From Candidatus Omnitrophota bacterium (GTDB lineage Bacteria > Ratteibacteria > UBA8468 > B48-G9 > DSTR01): a stretch of DNA of 13,823 nt. The first letter of the stretch is position 1; each line of letters begins with the position of its first letter. The notes beneath the pieces are model-generated. The model was not told the DNA's origin, searched no databases, and saw nothing but the letters and a program-made list of their open reading frames with translations. The translations under genes were made by a program, and so were the position numbers. The stretch spans positions 1-13,823 of the forward strand of contig JAMWDF010000037.1 of NCBI GenBank assembly GCA_023818865.1, given 5' to 3'. Shown in pieces: positions 1 to 7,756 of the stretch.

Positions 1-518
1 TCAATAACCAATGGTCCGCGCTGTCCACCTTTCAGGTCAAAGTTCACATTCGCCCAAACCACACCTTCCGGCATAGTGAAAATCACACCGTATCGCTGCC
101 ATTCCTCGGTAACCGGGAAGGAATAACGGTTTTTAAACCCTTTTGGCAGATTCAACTTTTCACCGTAAAGATGGAAGGCAATCTCAAAGGTGGCATCCTT
201 TCCCCGGGCATACCCGCCAACCAGATACCTCCGGCCAGGCCAAACCCCCTGGGCCCAGGCTTGGCCGACAGCTTGCATTACTCCGATATACCCTTTGCCC
301 TCAGTTTCCAATTTCAGGCAGATGTTTCCAGAATGCGCCTGATTCCTATCGTTGACAACAGTAAACCAACCGCCTTTAGTCCCATAGGTGTACTGTCTCC
401 AATTACCAACGACGGTGGCAGAAGAGTTTTCAAATCCAGAATTCACCAGGAGGTTTTCCCCGGCCAATAGCCACCCAACTATTAAGAGACCAGCGAGAAA
501 AACTAAGTTTTTCTTCAT
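1..518 (-). CDS. Exported protein with CBM4/9-like carbohydrate-binding domain, 3'-truncated by window edge
   Basis: An open frame starts at an ATG at 518 and runs off the left edge without a stop, giving 172 codons. A strong Shine-Dalgarno (AAGGAG, 528-523) precedes the ATG. Residues 1-20 form a signal peptide: two lysines after Met, then a hydrophobic stretch (LVFLAGLLIVGWLLA) and a probable cleavage site just before GENLLVN. The mature part opens with NLLVNSGFE, the usual first strand of CBM4/9-like jelly-roll domains. It continues with aromatic strands (WRQYTYGTKGGW, AHSGNICLKLE, GRRYLVGGYARG, EEWQRYGVIFTMP, VWANVNFDLKG) in the family's usual order. The window ends at PLVI followed by Asp or Glu, about where these domains have their closing IDD motif, so only this domain is seen; a catalytic module may follow outside. 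The gene starts 16 nt after the stop of the large DUF6067 gene and is probably co-transcribed with it. The exported carbohydrate-binding role is well supported; the sugar is unknown. Confidence 0.8.
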   Translation of the reverse strand, partial: MKKNLVFLAGLLIVGWLLAGENLLVNSGFENSSATVVGNWRQYTYGTKGGWFTVVNDRNQAHSGNICLKLETEGKGYIGVMQAVGQAWAQGVWPGRRYLVGGYARGKDATFEIAFHLYGEKLNLPKGFKNRYSFPVTEEWQRYGVIFTMPEGVVWANVNFDLKGGQRGPLVI

Positions 519-522
519 TCTA

Positions 523-528
523 TCTCCT
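523..528 (-). promoter_or_regulatory. Ribosome binding site of the truncated CBM gene
   Basis: AAGGAG on the minus strand lies 4 nt before the ATG at 518, inside the 16-nt gap after the upstream stop codon. It fixes the start of a gene that has no visible end in this window. Confidence 0.7.
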
Positions 529-534
529 TGTTCT

Positions 535-3500
535 TTAGGGACAGCCTCTGAGGAAGTGGGCAGGAGCCACCAGTATCACCCGGAGGTCATGGCGTTTCAC
601 TTCTACTTTTAGGTCGCTCAAGGTCAGTGGCTGGTTTGTTTCCGCGTCCAAGGCTACCAGCTTCCTTGGGTCCAAGTCTAACTTCTCCCAGAGAATTCTT
701 AACCAGGCAGTAATGGTCTCAGGACCAACATTGCCTACAAGAAGCAAAAGGCTGTCAGGCCGGCGGTAGAAACTCACCCGGATATTTTCAGGGGATACCT
801 GGAGAAACTGGCTGTTTTCCCAATACCCGACAAAACTAACTTCTTTTTCCCAGGGTCTGAATCGGTTCTTGGCTGCGCGTAATGACCCGATTACCTGGCC
901 ATCTCTGCCGCCGGCGTTCCAAGAACCAAGGTCGTGGTCATTTAACAGAGCCAGCATCATCATACACCGGGTATCCCTGGCTTTCAGCTCTGGGTCGGAT
1001 TGGGGAGAAGACATTCCCACCTGGGCAATCTGGCCGGTCTGTTTGGCAGGATTATAAGCCGCATATCTCTCCAGGGAGCCATAAAATTCCAGGTTATCTC
1101 GGTCTTTAAAGGGGTTGTAATAACCTCGTTCGCATGGCCGCCACAAACCAATGAAGTTATAAGCAGGCAGAAAATGGGCGTGGCAATGCTGGCTATCAGA
1201 GAGGAAATTAATCTTTTTGTTCTGGTAGTTTACATACTGCGCCCGTTTCCATCTTTCCCGATAATTCCACAAACCGGAAGACCAGATTTTCTTGCCGTCT
1301 TCCCGAATAAAGCCAAAACCCAGTTCCTCGTCATAAATCGGGTTGGGATAACCGCAATCATCATAAGTCCCGCAAAGGGGGGTGGTTTTTAGAGCCAGGT
1401 CATAGGCATAGGTGAGAAAGTCCACGTAACTGGGCCGGCCGCCAGTGTCAAAGTAGACATACCTTTCCTTGTTTTCCCCAAAGAACCTCGTTTTCCAGAG
1501 AGAATTGTCTGGAGCCGGTCCGGTGGCGCTCTCCCAGGTCTGTTTATCAATGCCCCATTCTCCCCGGAAAACCCTGGTCTCCGGAAAACCTTTGGGCACC
1601 TTAGGCCAAAAGGTGTACCCTATTACATATTTATCTCCACCAGTCACAAATTTTTCCAGATACTCCCGGGACCGCTTCTGTTCTTCTTTAGTCACTCCGG
1701 GATGGATGAAACATAGACCGCCACCAGGCATTGGGTTGCCGCTGCCACCTACTTGGACTAGTTTAATTGGCGCCTCGGTAGGATGGACACTATCCTGAAT
1801 CCCCCGCCATCCTTTCGGCAAAGGCTTGGTAGGCCCGGCTTGAAAAGCAAATTCCAGGGTGCGCGGTTTTGTTAGAGTAAAAGGTTTATCTACCAGGTTG
1901 AGCCAGAGGTTAACTGTCTCTCCTTCTCTCCAGGCTTCCACTGCTGGTGCGTCATCCCTAATCAGCCAGCCTTTATCACTGTCAGAAGCGTAACAGAAAG
2001 AGATGTCATGGTCGCCTACCCAGAAGAGACTGGCAAAAGTAGGGGAGCAGCAAACTGAACGGGTATTTTCCAGACTGTCATAGAGTTTCCCAGACTTCTG
2101 CGGCAAAAGGTCTGCCTGGATACAGGTTCCCTGAGTATCTCCGGCGGCAGAATAAAACAGACAGTATTTCGCGGCTAAGGGAATTTTCACCCGAAGACGG
2201 TTCACCTGAAGTTGTTTAGCCACCGGTCCATAAGTGAGCCGGTAAAGAAGAAAACCATCATATTCCGTGATAGCTTCCAGTTTCATCCTTAGGTGGCCAG
2301 CCTGAAGAGAAGCCTCACCGATTACCTTCACTGGTTTCTGGCTGGTGAAACTGAATGGTTTGATGACCTTTACCAGCTGCTTTTTCCCTTCCACCTCCGC
2401 CACCATTTCCATCCTTTCAGTCAGCCATTGCCTCTCCTGGCTGCTAATGCCTTGGAGCAAACCATCCGGACTAAACTGGTAAGCTCGTCCCCACGGTTGA
2501 ACTTCATTGCCTTTAACCTGGAGCGGAGTATAAGGTTCTGGCACTTCCTCACCTAGCCCTACCGGATTTTTCATCCAGTCAAAGATTTTCTTTTCAAACC
2601 AGTCGTCGTAGTCAACCAGGATTTCCTTACCACTGCCTGAGAAAACTTGAACCTTTACGCTATATTGGCCTTCTGGCAGATTGGCAGTTGACGTTCGCCA
2701 ACTTCCCCGATATTCTTTGAACTCTTTCAATGTTCCTTGCAGTACAGGTGGCTTGTCTTCTTCGCCCTTCCGCCACACCTTAATTTCCGCCACTGGTTGC
2801 CCGGTAAAACCGGTTTTCTTGGCAAAAGCAGTGTAGTCTACTAACACCGCCAGTCTTTCCCGGGAAGGCAAAAACCTGGGGAAAATGTATACCAGTGGCA
2901 CTTTGGGGGCTGGCCGTTTCACAAACCAAGGAGAAGGAACATTCACCTGCCGCTCAATGAAATAAAGAATTCGGCCAGACTCATCAGTGGCGGTGATCGC
3001 CACTAAATTAGCCGAATCAAGTTTCTCTCCCTTCCCCACTGTTACTTCCTTCACCTCACCAGGGACCACAGTCATTTCTTTAATTTCGCTGCCTATCTTC
3101 TGACCGGTAAGACTGCTGCCAACAATTTCTGCCTTAACCTTCTTTGCCTTATCCGTGCCATTGGCCACTTCAACCACTAACTGCAACTTGCCCTCAATCA
3201 AAGGTTTGACTGATTTCATTCTCACCGCTGGCGCGGTCCGGTCAAAGGTGACATCGCCGCCTACCCGGCAATCATTCAACCCACCACCGGCATTCCAGGC
3301 AGACCAATTATACCCGGCATAGGTCCGGTCAAAGTTCATCCGCCAGGTTTCGCCTTCCTGAGGTATCTCCTTCCTGATAGAGGCAAGAGGGATTTTGATT
3401 TCGCAGGACCAGTAAGTACCCTCCACATAATTGGCTATCTCTGCGCCGCTTTGCCAGGCATTGTGGGATTCATTCAGGAGTGGGACAAATTTGCAGTCCC

Positions 3501-3957
3501 AGATAGTCCCCAGAGAGTTAAAGGCAAAGTAGTAAGTGGGGAAGTCATACTCCTTCATTTTCTCCCCGGCCCCAGGAGCAATCATCAGTTCCACGCAGTC
3601 ATCGCCGATGATGCGGATATTATCGTTCATCGCGCAGGCAGCCACAATACCGGTGGTGCTAGAGTCCAGTGACTCCATCGCCACATAAAGATAGTTCTCA
3701 TCCCGGAAAATATAAAAGGTTGGCTGCTCCTGCCGCATCGCCCTGGGCCAATAACAAGGATACGCCTCCAGCATGCTGATACCGGCAGCAAAATCCCATT
3801 CGCCAGGAGAAAGTTTGCCATCAATCTTCGGCGGTTTAGCGCACCAGGGTAAAACCAGTTTCGGTTCTCTCAGCTCCATTTGCGTTTGAGCTTCTGACCT
3901 TAAGGAAAAGGTTACCAGCACCCCTGTGACTAAAAACCATATTTTCTTGCTCACCAT
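535..3957 (-). CDS. Exported CBM9-like/DUF6067 (GH123-like) glycoside hydrolase-like protein, 1140 aa
   Basis: A very large exported protein, probably acting on polysaccharide outside the cytoplasm. I chose the ATG at 3957 because a purine-rich AAGGGGG precedes it and a signal peptide follows directly (MVSKKIWF, then a hydrophobic core, cleavage near SEAQT). A longer frame reaching a TTG at 3981 is less likely. Residues about 35-250 resemble a CBM9/DOMON-like domain, opening with PPKIDGKLSPGEWD. A middle beta-rich part follows. From about residue 690 on the sequence matches what I know of DUF6067 proteins: a segment with NLWLNLVDKP and GPTKPLPKGWRG near 708, then a TIM-barrel-like region. There TYDDCGYPNP (D866, D867) and a Glu in RPCERGYY (E943) are candidate catalytic acids, and SQHCHAHFLPAYNF lies between them. 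Family assignment is from memory of motifs; the reaction and substrate are not known. It lies between a sialidase-like gene and a CBM gene on the same strand. Confidence 0.8.
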   Translation of the reverse strand: MVSKKIWFLVTGVLVTFSLRSEAQTQMELREPKLVLPWCAKPPKIDGKLSPGEWDFAAGISMLEAYPCYWPRAMRQEQPTFYIFRDENYLYVAMESLDSSTTGIVAACAMNDNIRIIGDDCVELMIAPGAGEKMKEYDFPTYYFAFNSLGTIWDCKFVPLLNESHNAWQSGAEIANYVEGTYWSCEIKIPLASIRKEIPQEGETWRMNFDRTYAGYNWSAWNAGGGLNDCRVGGDVTFDRTAPAVRMKSVKPLIEGKLQLVVEVANGTDKAKKVKAEIVGSSLTGQKIGSEIKEMTVVPGEVKEVTVGKGEKLDSANLVAITATDESGRILYFIERQVNVPSPWFVKRPAPKVPLVYIFPRFLPSRERLAVLVDYTAFAKKTGFTGQPVAEIKVWRKGEEDKPPVLQGTLKEFKEYRGSWRTSTANLPEGQYSVKVQVFSGSGKEILVDYDDWFEKKIFDWMKNPVGLGEEVPEPYTPLQVKGNEVQPWGRAYQFSPDGLLQGISSQERQWLTERMEMVAEVEGKKQLVKVIKPFSFTSQKPVKVIGEASLQAGHLRMKLEAITEYDGFLLYRLTYGPVAKQLQVNRLRVKIPLAAKYCLFYSAAGDTQGTCIQADLLPQKSGKLYDSLENTRSVCCSPTFASLFWVGDHDISFCYASDSDKGWLIRDDAPAVEAWREGETVNLWLNLVDKPFTLTKPRTLEFAFQAGPTKPLPKGWRGIQDSVHPTEAPIKLVQVGGSGNPMPGGGLCFIHPGVTKEEQKRSREYLEKFVTGGDKYVIGYTFWPKVPKGFPETRVFRGEWGIDKQTWESATGPAPDNSLWKTRFFGENKERYVYFDTGGRPSYVDFLTYAYDLALKTTPLCGTYDDCGYPNPIYDEELGFGFIREDGKKIWSSGLWNYRERWKRAQYVNYQNKKINFLSDSQHCHAHFLPAYNFIGLWRPCERGYYNPFKDRDNLEFYGSLERYAAYNPAKQTGQIAQVGMSSPQSDPELKARDTRCMMMLALLNDHDLGSWNAGGRDGQVIGSLRAAKNRFRPWEKEVSFVGYWENSQFLQVSPENIRVSFYRRPDSLLLLVGNVGPETITAWLRILWEKLDLDPRKLVALDAETNQPLTLSDLKVEVKRHDLRVILVAPAHFLRGCP

Positions 3958-3959
3958 AT

Positions 3960-3966
3960 CCCCCTT
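3960..3966 (-). promoter_or_regulatory. Ribosome binding site deciding the start at 3957
   Basis: AAGGGGG on the minus strand sits 2 nt before the ATG at 3957, a short spacing. It still favours this ATG over the in-frame TTG at 3981, which would put charged residues (QARKKGD) before an otherwise clean signal peptide. Confidence 0.5.
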
Positions 3967-4028
3967 CTTTCTTGCCTGCAAACCCCATCTCTTTGGACCA
4001 GCCTGCGATGATTATTTTCACCTTTGAC

Positions 4029-4056
4029 ATTTTACCCCGAGACTTCCCAGCGTCAA
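4029..4056 (-). promoter_or_regulatory. Sigma70-like promoter upstream of the DUF6067 gene
   Basis: On the minus strand TTGACG (4056-4051) is followed after 16 nt by TAAAAT (4034-4029). Each hexamer differs from consensus at one position. Transcription would start near 4022, giving a leader of about 65 nt before the ATG at 3957. It lies in the 131-nt gap after the sialidase-like gene, so the two downstream exported-protein genes could be transcribed separately from that gene. Called by eye; no experiment supports it. Confidence 0.5.
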
Positions 4057-4088
4057 AATCGCCAGGTATCTTAACCTTATGAATCTTC

Positions 4089-5261
4089 TTACCAAGGCAA
4101 TAATCGGTTGGGTTGGCTCCAAAGAAGGCGGCAGAGGTAAATTCGGTTATTAGCTCCCCGGTGGAAGGTAAGTTGGATATTGTAAGGATTCTTGGCGTCT
4201 CCTTGCATCCCCTCGCTGGTTAGCACCCAGGATTCTTTTGGACTGACATTGACCGAGCCAAAGTTACCCAGCTGGGCTCCTCTTTCCGGAACCAGAATTT
4301 TTTCTGTTTCCTTAAGAACGCACAAACCTTTTGGGTCAACTTCCGCAATAAAAAGGGGGGCGCGGTGCCGGAAAATATGGTCATTATTAGCCCCGCGGCG
4401 GGTGTAAACCAGATAAAGACCTTCACTGTGGGTGACCCAGTGTTGCTGGGTGTTGTAACTACCCAGTGGTGTTCCGTCGTCAAACTTCCAAGGAATTGGC
4501 GGTTGGAAGTGTAATCCATCTTTACTTCTGGTCACATAGCCCTGATGGTCGTTTCTCAAGGTAAGAAAAAACTCTCCCTGGAAGAAAGTGAGAGATGGTT
4601 CACCCAAACCTCTCGGTTCTGGTACGGTCAGTTCGTCCCCATGTTCAATGTAGGATAAACTCTTCCCATCAAAACAGCAGCGAAGCACCGTAGAGCGATA
4701 ACAATGGTGCCAAGGATTAGCCGCTTCCTCTTCCGGCAGAAAATATACCGGTAACAAAATCTCTCCGTTTTTCAGGTCTACCCTCTGAGTACAACCAGCT
4801 CCACAGGAGAAAAACTTTTTTTCGTCCGGCATCTTGAGAACTTTCCAGTTTGTCCAGGTATGGGTTTCTGGCTGGTAAACAGTGTAGGCAGTGTACCTTT
4901 GGCCACTCACCAATGTGCCCTCCTGATACCTGGCAGTATGACCTGTAGCCAAAAGCTTACCGCTGGCCGCATGCCACTGCGGGGTAACATCACAGATAAC
5001 TAGTTCGCTCCCATCTGTCTCCTCTCTTCTGGCCAGATTAAGGTGAAAGGTGAAATCGCTCCAGGAAAGACCAAGGTCAGTTGACCAGGCTGAAGCCAGG
5101 CCAGTAAAGATATCACTGCCACCTAACTGAGACTGGGTAACAGTCAAGACTGCGCTTTTCGGAGGAAGGATACCGGCTCGCGGCTGAAACCACTCTGTTT
5201 TCCTGTCACAACCTTCTCTGACTACTTCCAATTTGATTTCATAGTTAAGTTTTCTGACCAT
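4089..5261 (-). CDS. Sialidase-family (BNR/Asp-box) beta-propeller protein, 390 aa
   Basis: The protein looks like a six-bladed propeller of the exo-alpha-sialidase/BNR superfamily. A clear Asp box, STDLGLSW, is at residues 60-67, and a degenerate one (SKDGLHF) lies further on. Near the N-terminus, KLEVVREGCDRKTEWFQPRAG carries an RAG arginine typical of the sialidase-like proteins common in planctomycetes. Near the C-terminus HRAPLFIAEVDP and LGNFGSVNVSPKESWV are also typical of that group. I chose the ATG at 5261 (AAAGG 8 nt upstream) because similar proteins begin just before the KLEVVREG strand; a TTG at 5300 would add 13 residues. No signal peptide is seen in this frame, so it is probably cytoplasmic; but an out-of-frame 39-codon leader-like reading frame lies upstream. 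True sialidase activity is not implied: many members act on other sugars or only bind them. Confidence 0.75.
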   Translation of the reverse strand: MVRKLNYEIKLEVVREGCDRKTEWFQPRAGILPPKSAVLTVTQSQLGGSDIFTGLASAWSTDLGLSWSDFTFHLNLARREETDGSELVICDVTPQWHAASGKLLATGHTARYQEGTLVSGQRYTAYTVYQPETHTWTNWKVLKMPDEKKFFSCGAGCTQRVDLKNGEILLPVYFLPEEEAANPWHHCYRSTVLRCCFDGKSLSYIEHGDELTVPEPRGLGEPSLTFFQGEFFLTLRNDHQGYVTRSKDGLHFQPPIPWKFDDGTPLGSYNTQQHWVTHSEGLYLVYTRRGANNDHIFRHRAPLFIAEVDPKGLCVLKETEKILVPERGAQLGNFGSVNVSPKESWVLTSEGMQGDAKNPYNIQLTFHRGANNRIYLCRLLWSQPNRLLPW

Positions 5262-5293
5262 ACCCCGCCTTTCAACCTCCACCCAGTAATAAA

Positions 5294-5413
5294 TCACCAA
5301 GGAAAATCATCCCAAAGTAAAGACGTTCTTGGCCACATCCTTTCACCCCAGCCAGAGCAAAAGTGAGAAAGAAGGAAAAACAAAAGAAGTAGTTTGCTTT
5401 CCCCAAGTATCAT
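5294..5413 (-). other. Leader-like 39-codon reading frame, possible displaced signal peptide
   Basis: On the minus strand an ATG at 5413, preceded by AAAAAGG at a 4-nt spacing, opens 39 codons ending in TGA at 5294. The product begins MILGESK and continues with a strongly hydrophobic run (LLLLFFLLSHFCSGW), as in a signal peptide. It ends 32 nt before the sialidase-like start and is in a different frame. It may be chance, a small peptide gene, or the signal peptide of the neighbour separated by a frameshift. Neighbouring homologs of the propeller protein often lack signal peptides, which argues for chance. Confidence 0.25.
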
Positions 5414-5499
5414 TGTACCTTTTTGTGTGCTAGCCGCGGAAATCTTATTAGCTCCTGCTTGAATGTCGTTGGGAGAAAACCGTAAAATGTGGAGAGAAT

Positions 5500-5506
5500 G
5501 GAGGGG
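5500..5506 (+). promoter_or_regulatory. Ribosome binding site deciding the glycosidase start
   Basis: GGAGGGG precedes the ATG at 5511, with 6 nt between GGAGG and the start codon. In-frame ATGs at 5463 and 5487 have poorer sites, so 5511 is preferred. Confidence 0.6.
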
Positions 5507-5510
5507 CTTG

Positions 5511-6839
5511 ATGTTTCCTGACCCCAAGAATTTTTCTTGGCTAGAAAAGCATACAAGAAAAGTGATAAAGCACTGCCGCCGAGTGGCAAATTTCGTTCCT
5601 GGATTTTCTACCCACTCGGTCACTGTCTATGTTCCTGGCGGAGATGATAAATACCCAAGTTTCTGGATCCGAGACGCGGTGATGCAATGCCGATCTGGAC
5701 TCATACCAGCCAAGGAGATGGAAACGATGATAAAGGTAACCCTTGCTTTTCAAAACAGACCGGAAACTCAGATGTTAGCGAACCGGCTACAGATTCCTCC
5801 CTGGGCTATTCCAGACCATATCATCCTTCCCGGTCTTGGCAGTGAGGAATTTAGAAAAAGGCACCCGCTAGGACCGGTTTTTTATCCCGGGACCTATTTC
5901 TCTGGTAAGGAACAGGGCAATGGATTTTTCGGCGTCCGGCTACCTGATGACAACCTCTATGAACTGGTGCAACTGGTTTATACCTTTATGACCACCACTG
6001 GTCTATCCAGCGCCTGCCAGCTTCTTCAATCGTCAGTTCAAAACATCCCGGTTTGGGAACGTTTACACCTCGGTTTCCAGGCAATGGCAGTGGATGAGGT
6101 GACTGGTCTTCACTGGAATACACCCACTGATTGGGCCGCTTCCTCTTTCCACGACGCTTTAAGGCCGATGGGTGCAATTGCCCTTACCTCCTGCCTCCGA
6201 TTCCGAGCGGCAGCCCAGATGTCAGACCTTTCTTACTGCCTCGGCCGGAAAAAAGAGGCAGAGGAATATAAAGATCTGGCGGGAAAACTAGCTGGAGCCA
6301 TTCAGCGGACCTTCCAAAGAAGGGATGGCTGGCTTTTGGCTGCTACCCAGGTAAACCGTCAGCCGGACACCTGGAGCACCGCAATGGCAGGCTACTATGG
6401 AATCTTGAAAGGAGATGACGCCACGGCCGCAGCAGAAGCCTTGACCCGGGCCTATCAGGAAGGTTCTCTGACTATGAACGGTTACCTGCGCCATACCCCG
6501 GTCTGGGCCGACGACCTGCCAGGCAAAACCGTTTGGGAAGATTCCCGTCTGGACAAGAAGAAACCTTACGGCTGGTATCAGTTTGGCGGCTACTGGCCCC
6601 AGCCCTTAGGTTATGTCTGCTGGAGTATTGCCCGGATTGACCGGCAAGCCGCAACTCTTTTAGCCCAGGAATTCATTGACCACACCATTCGGTTTGCGGA
6701 TGAAGGCGCGCCTTTTGAATGGGTCAACCCGGTGGTTCTAAGAGATAAACCAGGTGAGGGGAAATGGTACGGTCCTTCAGCCGCCCTTCCCTTGGAAGGA
6801 TTTCGGCGACTCTCTCAGGAAGAAGTGAAAGAAAACTAA
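5511..6839 (+). CDS. Six-hairpin glycosidase-like protein ((alpha/alpha)6 toroid), 442 aa
   Basis: The protein resembles the trehalase/glycogen-debranching/GH63-like superfamily of helical toroid glycosidases. Visible signatures are YPSFWIRDAVM (residues about 49-57; R54-D55 as in substrate-binding loops of that fold), DNLYELVQLVYTF, LHWNTPTDWAAS with FHDALRPMGAI, repeated helix pairs rich in Ala and Leu, KPYGWYQFGGYWPQPLGYVCW, and a late FEWVNPV that could hold a catalytic Glu. No signal peptide or membrane segment is seen, so it is probably cytoplasmic and would act on imported oligosaccharides. The start at 5511 is chosen for its strong Shine-Dalgarno; upstream ATGs at 5463 and 5487 would add up to 16 residues. 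It is the first gene of a three-gene operon. I do not recognise a specific GH family, and enzymatic function is inferred from the fold only. Confidence 0.7.
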   Translation: MFPDPKNFSWLEKHTRKVIKHCRRVANFVPGFSTHSVTVYVPGGDDKYPSFWIRDAVMQCRSGLIPAKEMETMIKVTLAFQNRPETQMLANRLQIPPWAIPDHIILPGLGSEEFRKRHPLGPVFYPGTYFSGKEQGNGFFGVRLPDDNLYELVQLVYTFMTTTGLSSACQLLQSSVQNIPVWERLHLGFQAMAVDEVTGLHWNTPTDWAASSFHDALRPMGAIALTSCLRFRAAAQMSDLSYCLGRKKEAEEYKDLAGKLAGAIQRTFQRRDGWLLAATQVNRQPDTWSTAMAGYYGILKGDDATAAAEALTRAYQEGSLTMNGYLRHTPVWADDLPGKTVWEDSRLDKKKPYGWYQFGGYWPQPLGYVCWSIARIDRQAATLLAQEFIDHTIRFADEGAPFEWVNPVVLRDKPGEGKWYGPSAALPLEGFRRLSQEEVKEN

Positions 6840-6883
6840 CAGCAGATTTGCCGGTCTTTCAAAGGATGAGATAAGATACAGGC

Positions 6884-7735
6884 ATGAAAATGAAATTAAG
6901 TAACGATGGACTGCCTAAGGTGGACTTCCTTGGCTATAAACTATCAAAGATTATTCTTGGTTCTAACCCGTTTGGCGGATTTTCCCATCAGGGCTGGCCA
7001 ATGGACCAGGAAATGCTTGACTTTTACACGACCGCAGAGATTAAGAAAGCCTGGGACCAGGCTCAGGAGGAGGGTATCAATGCTTTTTGCGGCCGGGCTG
7101 ACCGCCATATGGTTTTCCTCCTGAGAGAATACTGGAACGAGGGGAAAGGAAGAAATTTTTATTGGTTTGCCCAGACCGCGCCGGAATATGCCAGTTTTCA
7201 AGCCAATGTCTCCCTGATTGTTAGCTCTAAGTTTAAGCCAACTTTCATCTATCACCATGGCGGCCAGTTAGACTATTTGCTAATGGAAGGGAAAAAACAA
7301 CTGGTTAAGGACAACCTGAAAATCATCCGGGAGACTGGGTACCCCTGCGGAATGGCTTCGCATCAACCGGAATTTATTGCCCTGGCTGAAGAAGAAAACT
7401 GGGATATTGACTTTTACCTCGCCTGTTTTTTTAATCTCACCGGCCGGGGAAAAAAAGACTTAACGGTCATCAAAGGGTCATCCGGTGAAGTCTTTGATTT
7501 CTCTGACCCTCCCAAGATGTGCCAGGTAATTAAGCAGGTGAAAAAGCCGTGCGTGGCTTATAAGATTTTCGGCTCAGGCCGGTTATGTCAGAACAGGAAC
7601 CAGGTTTACCAGGCCATTTCTTTTGCTTTGGAAAACATCAAGCCTGGCGACCTAATCCTGACTGGTGTTTTCCAGAAGTTTGGAAATCAAATCAAAGAAA
7701 ATGTGGCGATTGTCAGAGAAATCCTGAACGATTAG
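6884..7735 (+). CDS. Aldo/keto-reductase-fold protein, catalytic tetrad apparently missing, 283 aa
   Basis: The order of motifs is that of aldo/keto reductases. KLSKIILGSNPFGGFSH (residues 19-35) matches the start of the barrel (usually VSRLGLGGNPFGG). EEGINAF follows at 62-68, FIYHHGGQLDY at 121-131, and a C-terminal block, YKIFGSGRL then GDLILTGVFQKFGNQIKENV (255-274), resembles the cofactor-proximal end with its EN motif. The DTA..Y segment after GIN is replaced by CGRADRHM, so the catalytic Asp and Tyr are not found, and the usual Lys strand reads YWFAQTAPE without Lys. A His is kept at 124 or 125. The protein is therefore probably a divergent TIM-barrel relative, not a standard NADPH reductase; similar unnamed proteins occur in PVC bacteria. 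It is 44 nt after the glycosidase and 21 nt before the dehydrogenase. The start could also be the ATG at 6890. Function unknown. Confidence 0.65.
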   Translation: MKMKLSNDGLPKVDFLGYKLSKIILGSNPFGGFSHQGWPMDQEMLDFYTTAEIKKAWDQAQEEGINAFCGRADRHMVFLLREYWNEGKGRNFYWFAQTAPEYASFQANVSLIVSSKFKPTFIYHHGGQLDYLLMEGKKQLVKDNLKIIRETGYPCGMASHQPEFIALAEEENWDIDFYLACFFNLTGRGKKDLTVIKGSSGEVFDFSDPPKMCQVIKQVKKPCVAYKIFGSGRLCQNRNQVYQAISFALENIKPGDLILTGVFQKFGNQIKENVAIVREILND

Positions 7736-7756
7736 AAAGAGAGGCCCAAGGAAAAG

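Larger units (their letters stand above)
5262..5510. promoter_or_regulatory. Divergent intergenic region between the two carbohydrate transcription units
   Basis: This 249-nt gap separates the sialidase-like gene (leftwards) from the glycosidase operon (rightwards) and should hold both promoters. Candidates are weak. On the minus strand TACAAT (5417-5412) follows GG but has no good -35. On the plus strand TTGTGT (5423-5428) and TTATTA (5445-5450) are 16 nt apart. A purine-rich plus-strand tract runs from about 5360 to 5392. No convincing operator palindrome was found. Confidence 0.4.

Noticed and set aside
1000..1392. A 130-codon plus-strand frame inside the DUF6067 gene
   Set aside because: It is antisense to a well-supported coding region, has no family motif and no convincing ribosome binding site.
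5294..5623. A 109-codon minus-strand frame covering the divergent region
   Set aside because: Its first two thirds lie antisense to the glycosidase N-terminus and look like a shadow. Only the last 39 codons have their own start site, reported separately as low confidence.
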